A stretch of 64,000 bases of DNA from an uncultured Gemmatimonadota bacterium (GTDB taxonomy: Bacteria; Gemmatimonadota; Gemmatimonadetes; Gemmatimonadales; Gemmatimonadaceae). A model generated the notes under the pieces. It did no database searches. It had not been told where the DNA came from and was given only the letters and a program-made list of their open reading frames with translations. Position 1 is the stretch's first letter. Every line of letters starts with the position of its first letter. The stretch lies in NCBI GenBank assembly GCA_902826615.1, contig CADEFN010000005.1:62001-126000 (forward strand), given 5' to 3'. The translations under genes were made by a program, and so were the position numbers. Shown here piece by piece: positions 17,601 to 26,378 of this stretch.

Positions 17601-17777
17601 GGCGTTGGACCCCTCCTCGGTCACGCGTCCCCGAATGGCCCCTTCCATGGACGTCTCGGCAGCGGGGGTGCCTCCTGACCCGAGCTCCGCCGCCACCACC
17701 GGCGCAGGTGACCAGAGCAGGGCGGCGGCGATCATCAGCCCTGATCGTGGTATTCGGTTTCTGACAACGATCCGCAT
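14658..17777 (-). CDS. SusC/RagA-family TonB-dependent receptor
   Basis: A 1039-residue outer-membrane transporter. ATG 17777 is preceded by a perfect GGAGG at short spacing, and the protein opens with a signal peptide (SGLMIAAALLWSPAPVVAAE), so longer upstream starts are rejected. A carboxypeptidase-regulatory-like beta domain (GAIRGRVTEEGSNAPVAGAQV, about 45-130) is followed by the plug (VRIRGVNSLSLSNEPLVIIDG; VESIDIIKGPSAAALYG), then a 22-strand barrel ending in a terminal Phe (ARVNLSF), as expected for BAM-dependent insertion. With the downstream SusD it forms a TonB-driven importer for an oligosaccharide or peptide. The substrate is not evident: no glycosidase lies nearby, whereas an amidohydrolase does. 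Confidence 0.95.
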   Translation of the reverse strand: MRIVVRNRIPRSGLMIAAALLWSPAPVVAAELGSGGTPAAETSMEGAIRGRVTEEGSNAPVAGAQVTVVGTRIGAVAGQDGTYIIRGVPAGAVQVRALRLGYQPLTRAVTVTDGGEAVADFSLVKTAIQLEAVVTTATGEQSRKSVGNVVATVKVDSLVGQQPLTSINDALTARTAGVQVQLGSGQTGSAPSVRIRGVNSLSLSNEPLVIIDGVRADNSAAPGNFSTQRINRFAAFNPEDVESIDIIKGPSAAALYGTAAANGVVVIKTKRGRAGRTEWRTNYEQGQVQQPAQFFDNYRSWGRNVGANGQLGTAAVLCRISDSALNRCRIDSLTTFNPLENPETTPFSTQPRYNLGVSASGGNDKLRFFISGDREEETGPYEMPAAEITRLTTLRGTRPRPGQIRPNQLNQTSIRGNFNMALRPDMELSVTSGYIDRSLNSLFDGGFFAGLSFQSYFAPGFRTVTNGTSAQHIGDIMSVEQTMRDQRAIMTSTLSYQPLSWLQTRAVVGLDQNQGYSTRFARFGEGTITGWGPPGQTGGKDLNRNNFSRYSVDLGANATFDPFSTINLRTSVGVQWFKDTQYQTIGRGYSIPPGVTTPNAGAIQISQENTEENAFYGAFVEQSIAHRDKLFLKLQLRTDQASAFGRGAGNTTYPGASLSYVISDEDWFPKGRFGISNLRLRTAYGQAGVQPTTTAALQFQSAFTAPIGGTEQPALRLANIGNADLKPEVTTETEFGFDIGLFDSRVNIEATYFTKQSRDALFFNPIAPSIGQQQGGVWQNLAEVRNWGQELTIAAQIFQNDKVSWSSQLNGSHIQNELVDAGSAVLTVTPGGRNVVGYPLFGLWDRRITSFADANGDGILTEAEINISSTDEYAGPTAPVWEAGFSNNFGFFKDKLRITTVMDYRGGFYNQWGFENQRCISGNCQAANDPKAPLEDQAAAVTTNSAAKRTVWGFFVPNDFIRFRELSLSYNLPSSWARYVKSQNATLVLAGRNIGVLWTKYPGIDPEMNSAVNNTAGSNNDFFAAPPLRYWLARVNLSF

Positions 17778-18062
17778 CGAACACCTCCGTGAAATTGGGG
17801 AACACAGACACGGCAAACGCGGGCGCGCAGCAGCCACAGGCGTCAACCATCCCGCAACGATTGACCGAGGACCCCCGGGGCGCAAGGTGCGAGAGGATGA
17901 AGGGCGTGATCGTTTTTTGGATCTGCGGTCGTCGTAGTGACGATGGATCGCGCGCCTCACTCCACCACACCCGCCGAACCGAACCCGGGTGAGCGCTAAA
18001 GCGGCCCTGGGCCGTGGCCGAAACTACCAGGGTATTCCTCACCTGCCACGAGGCCTCCGCCC

Positions 18063-18380
18063 ATGGACGCAACGCGTACGAAGCGAGTACAACGGGTTCT
18101 CGACATACAGCTCCGCGATGTCGACAACGAACCGCTGCTTGATTTGCGGTCACAGACCCTGAATCTGGGGCTGAACGGAATTCTCATGTACGTCCCCCTT
18201 CCGTGTGAGGCGGTGGAGGGCGAGGAAGTTGTTGCCACACTCACCTGGAATGGTGGGGAGTTCACCTCAAAGGGCCGCATCGTTCGGTTCGAGAGTCCGT
18301 ATCGGGGCGATCCATCGCAGAGTGTCATGGGTGTGCACCTCGACTCGGAGCTGCCGGGCGAACTCCTGGCACAGTCGTAA
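18063..18380 (+). CDS. PilZ-like domain protein
   Basis: A 105-residue protein with the PilZ layout. A basic N-terminus (RTKRVQRVLDIQLRDV) is followed by NLGLNGILMYVPLPC, where the usual D/NxSxxG is NxGxxG, and then strands VEGEEVVATLTW, TSKGRIVRFE and VMGVHLD. The first c-di-GMP motif RxxxR is only approximate (KxxxR), so ligand binding is doubtful. A DUF2164 gene follows 59 bases later on the same strand and may be co-transcribed. About 285 bases upstream, up to the susC start, show no clear promoter. Confidence 0.65.
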   Translation: MDATRTKRVQRVLDIQLRDVDNEPLLDLRSQTLNLGLNGILMYVPLPCEAVEGEEVVATLTWNGGEFTSKGRIVRFESPYRGDPSQSVMGVHLDSELPGELLAQS

Positions 18381-18439
18381 GCGAGCGGGCTCTGGATGGC
18401 GGCTGTAAGTTGGCGGTCCACCCGGTCGCCCCACCGCAC

Positions 18440-18703
18440 ATGAACAAAACTCAGCTTGCTTTCCCGGAAGAGTTTCGCACACGCGCCATCGCGTCGCTCA
18501 AGCGATACGTCGATGATGAACTTGAAGTGAAGATGAGCGACCTCAAGGCAGGCTTGCTGCTCGACTATCTCACCACCGAGCTCGGCCCGACGATTTACAA
18601 CATGGCGATCGCGGATGCGCGAGGCTTCTTTGAGGAGCGCGCCGCCGATCTCGATGCGGCCTGCCATCGCGCGGAGTTCACCTACTGGCCGCGATCACGC
18701 TGA
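18440..18703 (+). CDS. DUF2164 family protein
   Basis: An 87-residue cytosolic protein. It contains the family pattern: FPEEFRTRAIASLKRYVDDE, then LLLDYLTTELGPTIYNMAI and ADARGFFEERAADLDA. ATG 18440 starts MNKTQLAFPEE; the frame extends ten codons further upstream without support. DUF2164 members are small helical proteins of unknown function. It is downstream of the PilZ-like gene and convergent with the PQQ-repeat gene. Confidence 0.88.
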   Translation: MNKTQLAFPEEFRTRAIASLKRYVDDELEVKMSDLKAGLLLDYLTTELGPTIYNMAIADARGFFEERAADLDAACHRAEFTYWPRSR

Positions 18704-18724
18704 CGGACACTCGGCCCGCGCAGC

Positions 18725-20035
18725 CTAACGAACGGCGTACACGTGCCCGTCCGTGCTGCCAAAGTACACGACCCCATCCACCACCACTGGCGACGAGAGG
18801 ACCGAGCCGAGGGTCATCATCGTACGCATCCCGATCATCATGCCGTCGAGGGTGCCGTCGGGGTACATCAGGTCGGAGCGCATGCGGCCCTTGGCGTCGG
18901 TATAGCGCGCGCCGTTCCGCCTTGAACCGTCGGTGCGGAAGGTGGCCTTGAGGCGTCCCGTGCTGATGTCGACGGCGTTGAGGTAGCCGTCGGACGAACC
19001 GTAGAAGGCAACCGTGCCCGCAAGCGCCGGCGATGAAAAGGAGATCGCCTTGTTCTGGAGGTCAAACTTTACAGAACCTGTTGCCGCGTCGAGGGCCTTG
19101 AATCGGGTGCCGTCCGACGTGGGGAAGTAGACAATGCCGTCTTTCACGGCTGGAGAGGCGATGGTCCAGCCTCCCTTGTTGTTGTGGACCCAGCGGCGCT
19201 CTCCGGTGCGAGCATCGATCGCATGGAAATGGCCATCCCGCCCGCCAACAAACACCATCCCGCCCGCCACCGCCGCCGAACTGGCGATCCCGATCTGATT
19301 GTAAATGGTGGTGTCGTTCCCCGTGGTGTAGCGCCAGCGTTCACGGCCCGTGTCGGCATCGAGGGCGTACACGTTTCGATCCCAGCTTCCGATGTACACC
19401 ACCCCGTCGGTGACGGTGGGGGAGGCATGGACCACATCACCCGTGGGGAAGGCCCATCGGAGTGTCCCGGAAGCGGCGTCGACTGCGTACACGTGCTGAT
19501 CGCCACTGCCGAAGTAGACCACGCCGTTGCTCACGGCCGGCGATGACAGGAAGACATCGAAGGGATCCGGCATTCGCTCCGTTCGCGGGACCGCGCCATG
19601 GATGCCGGGTGCCGTAAAGCGACGCTCGCCTTTGGTCGCAAAGACCCATCGCTGCTTCCCGCTTTCGGCGTCAATCGCGTAGGCGTTGCCGTCGGCGCTG
19701 AGAATGTAGACCACACCGTCGACCACCGCCGGTGATGACGCGACGGCACCCCGCGTCGCGAATTTCCAGCGCAGGGAGCCAGTGGCCCGGTGCACGGCGT
19801 AGACGGCCCCATCCGTGCTTCCGACAAACACTGACGTGCCGCTGACAGCCGGTGAGGAAATCACTCGTCCCCCGGTCTTGAACTTCCACTGGACCACGGA
19901 GAGTGACGGTGCCGGCGACGCGTAGATGCCGTTGTTCGCGCCCCCGCCCCTGAACATCGAAGCCTGGGGAGCTGCCGTGCGTGTCGTCGCGAGTAGCGCG
20001 GCGGTGATCAGGGGAAAGCGGACAAGAGAACGCAT
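18725..20035 (-). CDS. exported PQQ-repeat (BamB-like) beta-propeller protein
   Basis: A 436-residue protein with signal peptide MRSLVRFPLITAALLATTRTAAPQ. At least seven PQQ-like blades repeat the pattern SSPAVxxGVVYxGSxDGxVYAxDAxTGxxRWxF, for example GSTDGAVYAVHRATGSLRW, GSGDQHVYAVDAASGTLRW and GSWDRNVYALDADTGRERW. No dehydrogenase active-site residues or heme motif are present, so it is more likely a scaffold or ligand binder than a quinoprotein enzyme. It is divergent from the second SusCD pair, sharing the 312-base gap 20036-20347. The stop is a TAG in the context CGTTAGG. Confidence 0.92.
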   Translation of the reverse strand: MRSLVRFPLITAALLATTRTAAPQASMFRGGGANNGIYASPAPSLSVVQWKFKTGGRVISSPAVSGTSVFVGSTDGAVYAVHRATGSLRWKFATRGAVASSPAVVDGVVYILSADGNAYAIDAESGKQRWVFATKGERRFTAPGIHGAVPRTERMPDPFDVFLSSPAVSNGVVYFGSGDQHVYAVDAASGTLRWAFPTGDVVHASPTVTDGVVYIGSWDRNVYALDADTGRERWRYTTGNDTTIYNQIGIASSAAVAGGMVFVGGRDGHFHAIDARTGERRWVHNNKGGWTIASPAVKDGIVYFPTSDGTRFKALDAATGSVKFDLQNKAISFSSPALAGTVAFYGSSDGYLNAVDISTGRLKATFRTDGSRRNGARYTDAKGRMRSDLMYPDGTLDGMMIGMRTMMTLGSVLSSPVVVDGVVYFGSTDGHVYAVR

Positions 20036-20347
20036 CAGGATTCAGTGGGGTGAATGCGGTGCCCGAAGGTGCGGCTGAAGTCGCTGGAGGACCGGCTTTG
20101 CGGGGCGGAAGGCCACAGCGCCGGGCCGGACCGTCCATGACAGGTGCGTGCGAGGCGCACGCATGCCATGCTGCGCGCCCGGAGATCAACCACATCCGTA
20201 ACCTGCAACTGGCCCCTGTACAGCAGCGTTTGGGCCACTCCCCTCGCCCTCTGGCGTCATCGACAGAAGGCAGAGTGCGCGTGGCAGGCCATGCTGATCG
20301 TGCGCCCCGGCCCCCGCCGAGGTGACACGCTCTCGCAGGAGGATGCA
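20036..20347. other. divergent intergenic region
   Basis: 312 bases between the start codons of the PQQ-repeat gene and the second susC. It should hold both promoters. I can point only to the AGGAGG Shine-Dalgarno just before ATG 20348; no confident -35/-10 pair or operator was found. Confidence 0.5.
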
Positions 20348-23300
20348 ATGCACATCATGCGTAGGAACGCAGTGGCCGTGCTGACAATGTTGTTCAGCCC
20401 TGTTTGTCTCATCGCGCAGTCTGGCGCCCGAATCACCGGTGTCGTGACCGATCAGGAGACCCGGCAACCCGTGCCGGGGATTCAAGTGCTCGTGACCGGC
20501 ACCAGTCGTGGGACTGTCACCAATGACCTGGGCCGCTACACCCTGGTGAATGTCGGGCCGGGACTGGTGCGTATCCGGTTCTTGCGACTCGGGTATGTCT
20601 CCCAGGCGGACAGCCTCGTGGTCGAAACGGGCGCGACCATGACACGCGACGTCGCCATGACCCGCACAGTGACACGGCTCGATGAAGTGGTGGTGAGCGC
20701 CACCGGAGAGTCGGAGCGACGACGGGAAACGGGAAACACCGTGGCCACCATTCAAGGTGATGCGGTGCCCAAGGCCGTGATCACCGATGTCAGCGATCTG
20801 CTCGCGGCGCGCGCGGCAGGGGTGGTCGTCACGCAGGCGAGTGGCACCACCGGTGGCGGCTCCCGCATTCGTATTCGTGGCTCCAACTCCGTGTCGCTGA
20901 GTAACGAGCCCCTCATCATCATCGACGGCATTCGCGCCAACGCTGACCCCGCTGGTTCATCGATTCCCGTGGGTGGGCAGAATCCCACTCGCCTCGATGA
21001 CCTCAACCCGGCTGACATCGAGAACATCGAGGTCATCAAGGGGCCGGCAGCGGCCGCGTTGTACGGCACCGCCGCGGCCAACGGAGTCATCCAGATCACC
21101 ACCAAGCGTGGCCGATCGGGACGCACGAATTGGCAGGCGTACGCCGACGGCGGCCGGGTCCGCGAAATCACGGCCTGGCCGGGCAACTACCAGCAGATCG
21201 GCACGCTGCCTAACGGTTCAGGGCGTGTCAGCCGTTGTAACCTCCTGCTGCAGGGCACTGGCGCCTGCCGCCCCAAGGCCGACTCCCTTCTCGTCTACAA
21301 CCCCCTCGAGGACAACTCGCCCTTTGTGGAGGGATGGCGCGAGCAGTACGGCCTCTCGGGCGCCGGCGGCAACGACCAGGTGCAGTACTTCCTCGGTGGG
21401 GACTACAACCGCGAGCAGGGCGTCTACGCCAACAATTCGGCCCGTCGCGTGAATCTGCGGTCCAACCTGACGGCGCAGTTCACCCCCAAGCTCGACGTGG
21501 CGGTCCGGCTGAGTTACAACCAGCTGCGGCTGGGGCTCCCCAACAACGACAACAGCGATCAGGGGGCGTTAGGCAACGGTCTCCTCGGCCGGAACCCCAT
21601 CACCTCCGCCAACGGCGGCTACCTCAGCTTCCCCCGCAACGTTTACGAGCAGATCACCACGCGGCAAACCAACGACCGGGTCACTGCCGCCCTCGATGCC
21701 CGCTGGCGTCCCACGAGCTGGTTCAACCTGAACGCTGTGAGCGGTGTGGACTACGCGGGAAGAACTGATGTGGCCATCACACCACCCGACCTGGTCCCGG
21801 CACCTGACCGGCGCAGCATCGGGAACGCCACGTCCAACCCCTACGGGTTGTATGCCTACACCACCACCGTCACCGGCACGGCGACGTGGCGACCACTGCG
21901 CGATGTGGAGGCCACCACCACGGTCGGCTCGCAGTTTGCCGACGAGCTGGTGCGTGGCACCCTCGCCTTTGGTGAAGGGCTGGCGAATGGGACGGCTTCT
22001 GTTGGCGGAACGACCAGTGGTTTTGCCGTGACGTCGCAGAACAACGAGATCGTCACCATCGGCGGCTTTGCGCAGCAGAAGTTCGGGTGGCGCGACAAGG
22101 TGTTTGTGACGGGCGCCCTGCGTGGCGATGACAACAGCGCCTTCGGTCAGGACTTCGCCCTCATCTACTATCCCGCGGCCTCGTTGTCGTGGGTGATTGG
22201 CGAGGAGTCCTTCTTCCCGAAGAACCGCTACCTCTCGTCGCTGCGTCTGCGCTCGTCGTGGGGGCAGTCGGGGCAGCGGCCCGGGTTCCGCAATGCCGTC
22301 ACCTTCTACACCGCGGCAGCCGTGCGGCGTGCGGGCACCGACCTGGGCGCCGTCACCATCGGCAATCCCGTCGGCAACGCCGCACTCAAGCCCGAGCTCT
22401 CCAGCGAGTACGAAGTAGGCTTCGACGCCGGGCTGCTCGGCGAACGGGTGAATGTGGAGCTGACACGATACAGCAAAACCACCACCGATGCCCTGATTCA
22501 GCGCAACCTCCCGCCATCGAGCGGAGCGGCAACACGTTTCGAAAACCTCGGTGAGATGACCAACGAAGGCCTCGAGGCCAGCATCACCGCGCGGCTTGCC
22601 GACCGCAGGTGGGTGCAGTGGGAAGTGTCCGCCAACGGCTCGACCAACACCAACAAGCTGGTGAAACTCGGCCAGGATGTGGACACCATCTTCTTCGGTT
22701 TGGGTTCGAACAGCGGTGAGTTCACGCAACGTCACGCCGAAGGGTATCCCGCCGGTGGCTACTGGCAGCGCCCGCTCAAGGGCTTCAATGACGCCAACGG
22801 CGACGGCATCATCTCGTACAATGAGGTCGAGGTGGGCGATGATGCGGTGTACCTCGGCCAGCCCCTGCCCACGCGGCAGATGAACCTGAGCACCAGCCTC
22901 ACGCTGTTCCGCAACATCCGGGTGACCGGGCTGCTGGATCATCGGGGCGGGTACAAGGTGTACAACGCCACCGAGCAGTTTCGCTGTGCCGTGTTTGTCA
23001 ATTGCCGCAGCCTCAATGATCCCCGGGCGTCGCTCAAGGATCAGGCGCGTGCCGTGGCCAGCGCCCGAATCAACGTCGGGGAGGCCAGCACCGACGCCGG
23101 CTACATCGAAGACGCCTCGTTCTGGAAGCTGCGAGAAGTGGCGGTGACCTTCACCGCACCCTCCAGCTGGGCCAAACGCGCCCGGTCGCAGGCACTCAGC
23201 CTCACATTCGCCGGACGCAACCTCGGTGTCTGGACGAAATACACGGGCTTCGATCCGGAAGTGAACTTCAACGGCACCAGCAACTTCTCCACGGCCGAGT

Positions 23301-23356
23301 TTCTCACGCAACCACAGGTGCGCTACTTCACGGCGCGCATGAACATCTCCTTCTGA
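20348..23356 (+). CDS. SusC/RagA-family TonB-dependent receptor (second pair)
   Basis: A 1002-residue outer-membrane receptor. ATG 20348 follows AGGAGG with 5 bases spacing and gives signal peptide RRNAVAVLTMLFSPVCLIAQ. The N-terminal regulatory-like domain (ARITGVVTDQETRQPVPGIQV) is followed by a plug (RIRIRGSNSVSLSNEPLIIIDG; IENIEVIKGPAAAALYG), then a barrel ending ARMNISF. It differs clearly from the first SusC in the barrel, so the two are old paralogues, not recent copies. Its stop overlaps the start of the susD partner by one base (TGATG), which indicates translational coupling. Confidence 0.95.
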   Translation: MHIMRRNAVAVLTMLFSPVCLIAQSGARITGVVTDQETRQPVPGIQVLVTGTSRGTVTNDLGRYTLVNVGPGLVRIRFLRLGYVSQADSLVVETGATMTRDVAMTRTVTRLDEVVVSATGESERRRETGNTVATIQGDAVPKAVITDVSDLLAARAAGVVVTQASGTTGGGSRIRIRGSNSVSLSNEPLIIIDGIRANADPAGSSIPVGGQNPTRLDDLNPADIENIEVIKGPAAAALYGTAAANGVIQITTKRGRSGRTNWQAYADGGRVREITAWPGNYQQIGTLPNGSGRVSRCNLLLQGTGACRPKADSLLVYNPLEDNSPFVEGWREQYGLSGAGGNDQVQYFLGGDYNREQGVYANNSARRVNLRSNLTAQFTPKLDVAVRLSYNQLRLGLPNNDNSDQGALGNGLLGRNPITSANGGYLSFPRNVYEQITTRQTNDRVTAALDARWRPTSWFNLNAVSGVDYAGRTDVAITPPDLVPAPDRRSIGNATSNPYGLYAYTTTVTGTATWRPLRDVEATTTVGSQFADELVRGTLAFGEGLANGTASVGGTTSGFAVTSQNNEIVTIGGFAQQKFGWRDKVFVTGALRGDDNSAFGQDFALIYYPAASLSWVIGEESFFPKNRYLSSLRLRSSWGQSGQRPGFRNAVTFYTAAAVRRAGTDLGAVTIGNPVGNAALKPELSSEYEVGFDAGLLGERVNVELTRYSKTTTDALIQRNLPPSSGAATRFENLGEMTNEGLEASITARLADRRWVQWEVSANGSTNTNKLVKLGQDVDTIFFGLGSNSGEFTQRHAEGYPAGGYWQRPLKGFNDANGDGIISYNEVEVGDDAVYLGQPLPTRQMNLSTSLTLFRNIRVTGLLDHRGGYKVYNATEQFRCAVFVNCRSLNDPRASLKDQARAVASARINVGEASTDAGYIEDASFWKLREVAVTFTAPSSWAKRARSQALSLTFAGRNLGVWTKYTGFDPEVNFNGTSNFSTAEFLTQPQVRYFTARMNISF

Positions 23357-24702
23357 TGCATACTCCCATGACACACATCCATCTCCGTACCAGCCGGCGA
23401 TGGCTCGGGGCCGTGTTCTGCGCCGTGAGCCTCACGGGGTGCGATCCGTCTGATGCATTGACGGTAGAGGACGTCGACGTCCTCACACCCGACTTGCTCA
23501 ACTCCAAGCAGGGACTCCCCGCCCTGGTCGCCGGTACCGCCGCTGCGTTCCAGATTGCCTACAGCGGGGGAGCGGACCTGACCAACGGGGGTCACGAGGG
23601 AATCGTGAACCTGTCGGGGCTCTTTGCCGACGAATTTCTGCACGCCGAGACCTTCCCCGACCGGCAGAGCATCGACCAGCGCAGCATCGATGCAGGGAAT
23701 GGATCGATGAAGGGCGTATTCTTTGACATGTCGCAGGCGCGCGCCTTTGCCGATCTCGCCTCGGCGCGATTCAACACCTTCGACAAAGGTGGCACTGGGC
23801 ATGCGGACGTGCTCAATCTTGGCGGCTACCTCTACCTCCTGTTTGCCGAAACCTTCTGTTCAGGCGTGCCGTTCAGCACCCTGACGGACGATGGCGTCAT
23901 TTTCGGTGAGCCGCAGACACGCGACCAGATGCTGCAGTCGGCGCTGGCACGCTTCGACACGGCTGCCGGTTTTGCCGCGTCAAAGGGGAACACGGCCCAG
24001 CAGCGCCTTGCACTCCTCGGCCGGTCGCGCGCCCTCATCAACCTCGGCCGGTTCCCCGAAGCGGCGCAGGCGGTGGCCACCGTCCCCACGGGATATGTCT
24101 ACGAGGTGGAGTCATCCACCAACTCCACGCGGCAGAACAATGGCGTCTGGAACTACACCCTCAACTTCTTCGGGTTTGGTGTGCCTGATCGCGAAGGGAG
24201 CAACGGCATGCCGTGGGTGAGTGAGCATGATGGACGCACGCCCAATGCTGACACCGAGGACGTGGGGTTTGACGGCGAAACGCCATACGTCGCCCAGCAG
24301 AAGTATCCCGACAAGGCATCCGCGGTACTCCTCGCATCGGGAACCGAGGCGCGTATTGCGGAGGCAGAGGCGGCGCTGCGTGCCGGAAACTCGTCAGGCA
24401 TGCTGAGTGCGCTCAACGCTCTGCGTGAGTCGGCGGGGCTCGAGGCGCTCACCGACCCCGGCACTGCTCGTAGCCGAGAAGCACTGCTGTTTGGCGAGCG
24501 CGCCTACTGGACCTGGCTTACTGGTCAGCGTATGGGATCACTGCGCCGCATGGTGCGGCAATACGGCTACCGGCAGGACCAGGTATTCCCGAGTGGCTCG
24601 TACCGCAAGGGCGGCAACTACGGGAGCGACGTGAACTTTCCCGTCTCCGCCGACGAGAAGAACAACCCGAAGTTTGCCGCGTGTCTCGACCGGAATCCCT
24701 GA
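23356..24702 (+). CDS. SusD/RagB-family lipoprotein (second pair)
   Basis: A 448-residue protein. ATG 23356 overlaps the susC stop; ATG 23368 (MTHIHLRTSRR) is an alternative. Lipobox LTGC gives a lipidated Cys near residue 29. The body shows YLYLLFAETFCSGVPFS and ASGTEARIAEAEAALRAG, as in SusD. The tail LRRMVRQYGYRQDQVFPSGSYRKGG, seen in shorter pieces, is the same conserved end that is duplicated in the first susD. It binds the substrate of the second transporter at the cell surface. A strong hairpin follows the stop. Confidence 0.92.
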   Translation: MHTPMTHIHLRTSRRWLGAVFCAVSLTGCDPSDALTVEDVDVLTPDLLNSKQGLPALVAGTAAAFQIAYSGGADLTNGGHEGIVNLSGLFADEFLHAETFPDRQSIDQRSIDAGNGSMKGVFFDMSQARAFADLASARFNTFDKGGTGHADVLNLGGYLYLLFAETFCSGVPFSTLTDDGVIFGEPQTRDQMLQSALARFDTAAGFAASKGNTAQQRLALLGRSRALINLGRFPEAAQAVATVPTGYVYEVESSTNSTRQNNGVWNYTLNFFGFGVPDREGSNGMPWVSEHDGRTPNADTEDVGFDGETPYVAQQKYPDKASAVLLASGTEARIAEAEAALRAGNSSGMLSALNALRESAGLEALTDPGTARSREALLFGERAYWTWLTGQRMGSLRRMVRQYGYRQDQVFPSGSYRKGGNYGSDVNFPVSADEKNNPKFAACLDRNP

Positions 24703-24712
24703 CGTAACCGCC

Positions 24713-24746
24713 GACGAGTCGGGTGGAAGTGTCCACCCGGCTCGTC
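24713..24746. terminator. 15-bp hairpin at convergent gene ends
   Basis: Left arm 24713-24727 (GACGAGTCGGGTGGA) pairs with 24732-24746 (TCCACCCGGCTCGTC), with one T-G wobble, around the loop AGTG. It starts 10 bases after the susD stop, and its right arm overlaps the stop codon of the decarboxylase gene on the other strand. There is no T-run, so bidirectional termination is inferred. Confidence 0.65.
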
Positions 24747-26169
24747 AGGCACGCAGGACCGCGAGCGCTTTCGCCACGGCAGCCACGGAACGTGTGACAT
24801 CGTGTTCGGTGGTGCGCCAGCTGCTGACCGACACACGAACGGCACGGCACCCACGCCAGGTGGTACCGGTAAAGAAGGCTTCCCCGCTGCGCAGCACCTC
24901 GGCCATCACCTGATCGGTCAGCGCATCGTGATCGCGCTCGGATGCATCGGCGCGGGTCGAGCGGAAACGCACGAGCCCCTGATTGATGGTCGGCGTGCAC
25001 AACACCTCGGCGCCGTCGAGGGCACCCAGCCCGGCTACGAGGGCGGTGGCCATCCCACAGCAGCGGTTCACCAGGTCCTCGACACCCTCGCGTCCCAGCT
25101 CGCGCAGCGCGGCCCACGTTGCAAAGCCGCGAGCACGACGTGACCACTCGGGGTTCCAGTCCATCTCGTCGCGCGCTTCGGTAGCGTGGGTCAGGTAGCT
25201 GGCCTGGTAGGTCATGGCCGCGCGATGATGTTCCGGATGTGCGATAAAGGCATACCCGCTGTCATAGGGGACGTTGAGCCACTTGTGTCCGTCGGTCGCC
25301 CAGGAGTCGGCCCATCCCGCACCTCGCATGAGATGTTCGTATTGCCGGCTGGCGGAAGCCCAAAGACCAAAAGCACCATCGATGTGGACCCAGGCCCCGT
25401 AGCGATGTGCGACGGGGATCAGTTCGTCAAAGTGATCGAAGGCACCGGTGTTGATGTCGCCCGCCTGGAGCAGCACAATCGCCGGTGCCTCCGGGTTCTG
25501 CGCCAATGCGGCCTCGAGTGCGTCGGCACGCAGCAGCCCTCTTGCCGTTCCCGTCAGCCGTTCCACCGCACCTGTGCCGATGCCGGCAAATCGAAGGGCA
25601 CGGTCGGTGGAGCCGTGGCGCTCAGGGCCCGCGAGCACGCGAATACGCGGGCTGCCGGAAAGACCATCACGCTCGACGTCCCACCCGCGACGCGAAAGCA
25701 GCGCATGACGGGCGGCAAGGAAGCAGGTGAAGTGCGCCATTTCGCACCCGGTGACAAAGGCCACACTCGCGCTGGCGGGAATACCTAACAAGTCGGCCAG
25801 CCAGGCCCCGGCCACTTCTTCGGCCACGGCAGCGGCTGGTGCTGTGGCATGGAGGGCGGCATTCTGGTCCCACACCGATGTCAGCCAGTCGGCGGCAAGG
25901 GTGGAGGGCAGTGCACCCCCGATCACCCATCCGAAAAAACGCCCGCCGGTGCTGCCCACCAGGCCTCCGGTGCTGGCCGCGACGAGTGCGTCGACTACCT
26001 CGTGCGGGTCCATGCCGCGCTGGCGCAAACCGTCGCCGGCAAATCGCGCCCGCAGGTCGGCGAGTGAGGCCCGCGTGCCGACCGGCATTTCGTCGAGACC
26101 ATCGAGGAATTTCTCAGCGTGTCGCGCCGCGTGCTGGAGGATGCTGCTTGCGGTCATGGTGGCGGACAT
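24745..26169 (-). CDS. PLP-dependent group II decarboxylase family protein
   Basis: A 474-residue PLP enzyme of the aromatic-L-amino-acid/glutamate decarboxylase fold (PF00282). The PLP lysine is Lys296 in TDGHKWLNVPYD. Asp and His partners appear in WVHIDGAFGLWA, and the cofactor-stacking segment is VTGCEMAHFTCFLAARHAL, where the more usual GGS is GCE. The N-terminal part (GGRFFGWVIGGALPSTLAADWL) matches the family's substrate-side region. Reactions in the family include amino-acid decarboxylation to amines and, in some members, aldehyde synthesis; the substrate cannot be assigned. It has its own transcription unit, downstream of the kinase gene on the same strand with a 192-base gap that begins with a hairpin. 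Confidence 0.88.
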   Translation of the reverse strand: MSATMTASSILQHAARHAEKFLDGLDEMPVGTRASLADLRARFAGDGLRQRGMDPHEVVDALVAASTGGLVGSTGGRFFGWVIGGALPSTLAADWLTSVWDQNAALHATAPAAAVAEEVAGAWLADLLGIPASASVAFVTGCEMAHFTCFLAARHALLSRRGWDVERDGLSGSPRIRVLAGPERHGSTDRALRFAGIGTGAVERLTGTARGLLRADALEAALAQNPEAPAIVLLQAGDINTGAFDHFDELIPVAHRYGAWVHIDGAFGLWASASRQYEHLMRGAGWADSWATDGHKWLNVPYDSGYAFIAHPEHHRAAMTYQASYLTHATEARDEMDWNPEWSRRARGFATWAALRELGREGVEDLVNRCCGMATALVAGLGALDGAEVLCTPTINQGLVRFRSTRADASERDHDALTDQVMAEVLRSGEAFFTGTTWRGCRAVRVSVSSWRTTEHDVTRSVAAVAKALAVLRA

Positions 26170-26341
26170 GGTGGTGGAGGGGAGTGACGAGGAAGGTGGG
26201 ACAGCGACGGGGAGGAGTCCACCCGTTCCTTGTCACGCGGATTTCACCGGGACGTCGCGACATCGGCCTCATAGCCCTGATGCACCTACCGGATGTTGCT
26301 CTCGCGCGGCTTGCGCCCCGGCAAGCCGCGCGCCGGGCCGT

Positions 26342-26378
26342 CTGCAGTGGTAGTCGCTCTCCTAGCGAAACACTGCAG
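26342..26378. terminator. hairpin spanning the kinase stop codon
   Basis: CTGCAGTG (26342-26349) pairs with CACTGCAG (26371-26378), and an inner pair TCGCT/AGCGA extends the structure. The TAG stop of the kinase gene (26362-26364) lies in the loop region. It probably acts as a transcription terminator or protects the mRNA end. Confidence 0.45.

Noticed and set aside
21569-23374. 601-codon minus-strand frame
   Set aside because: Antisense shadow of the second susC; no start signal or domain.
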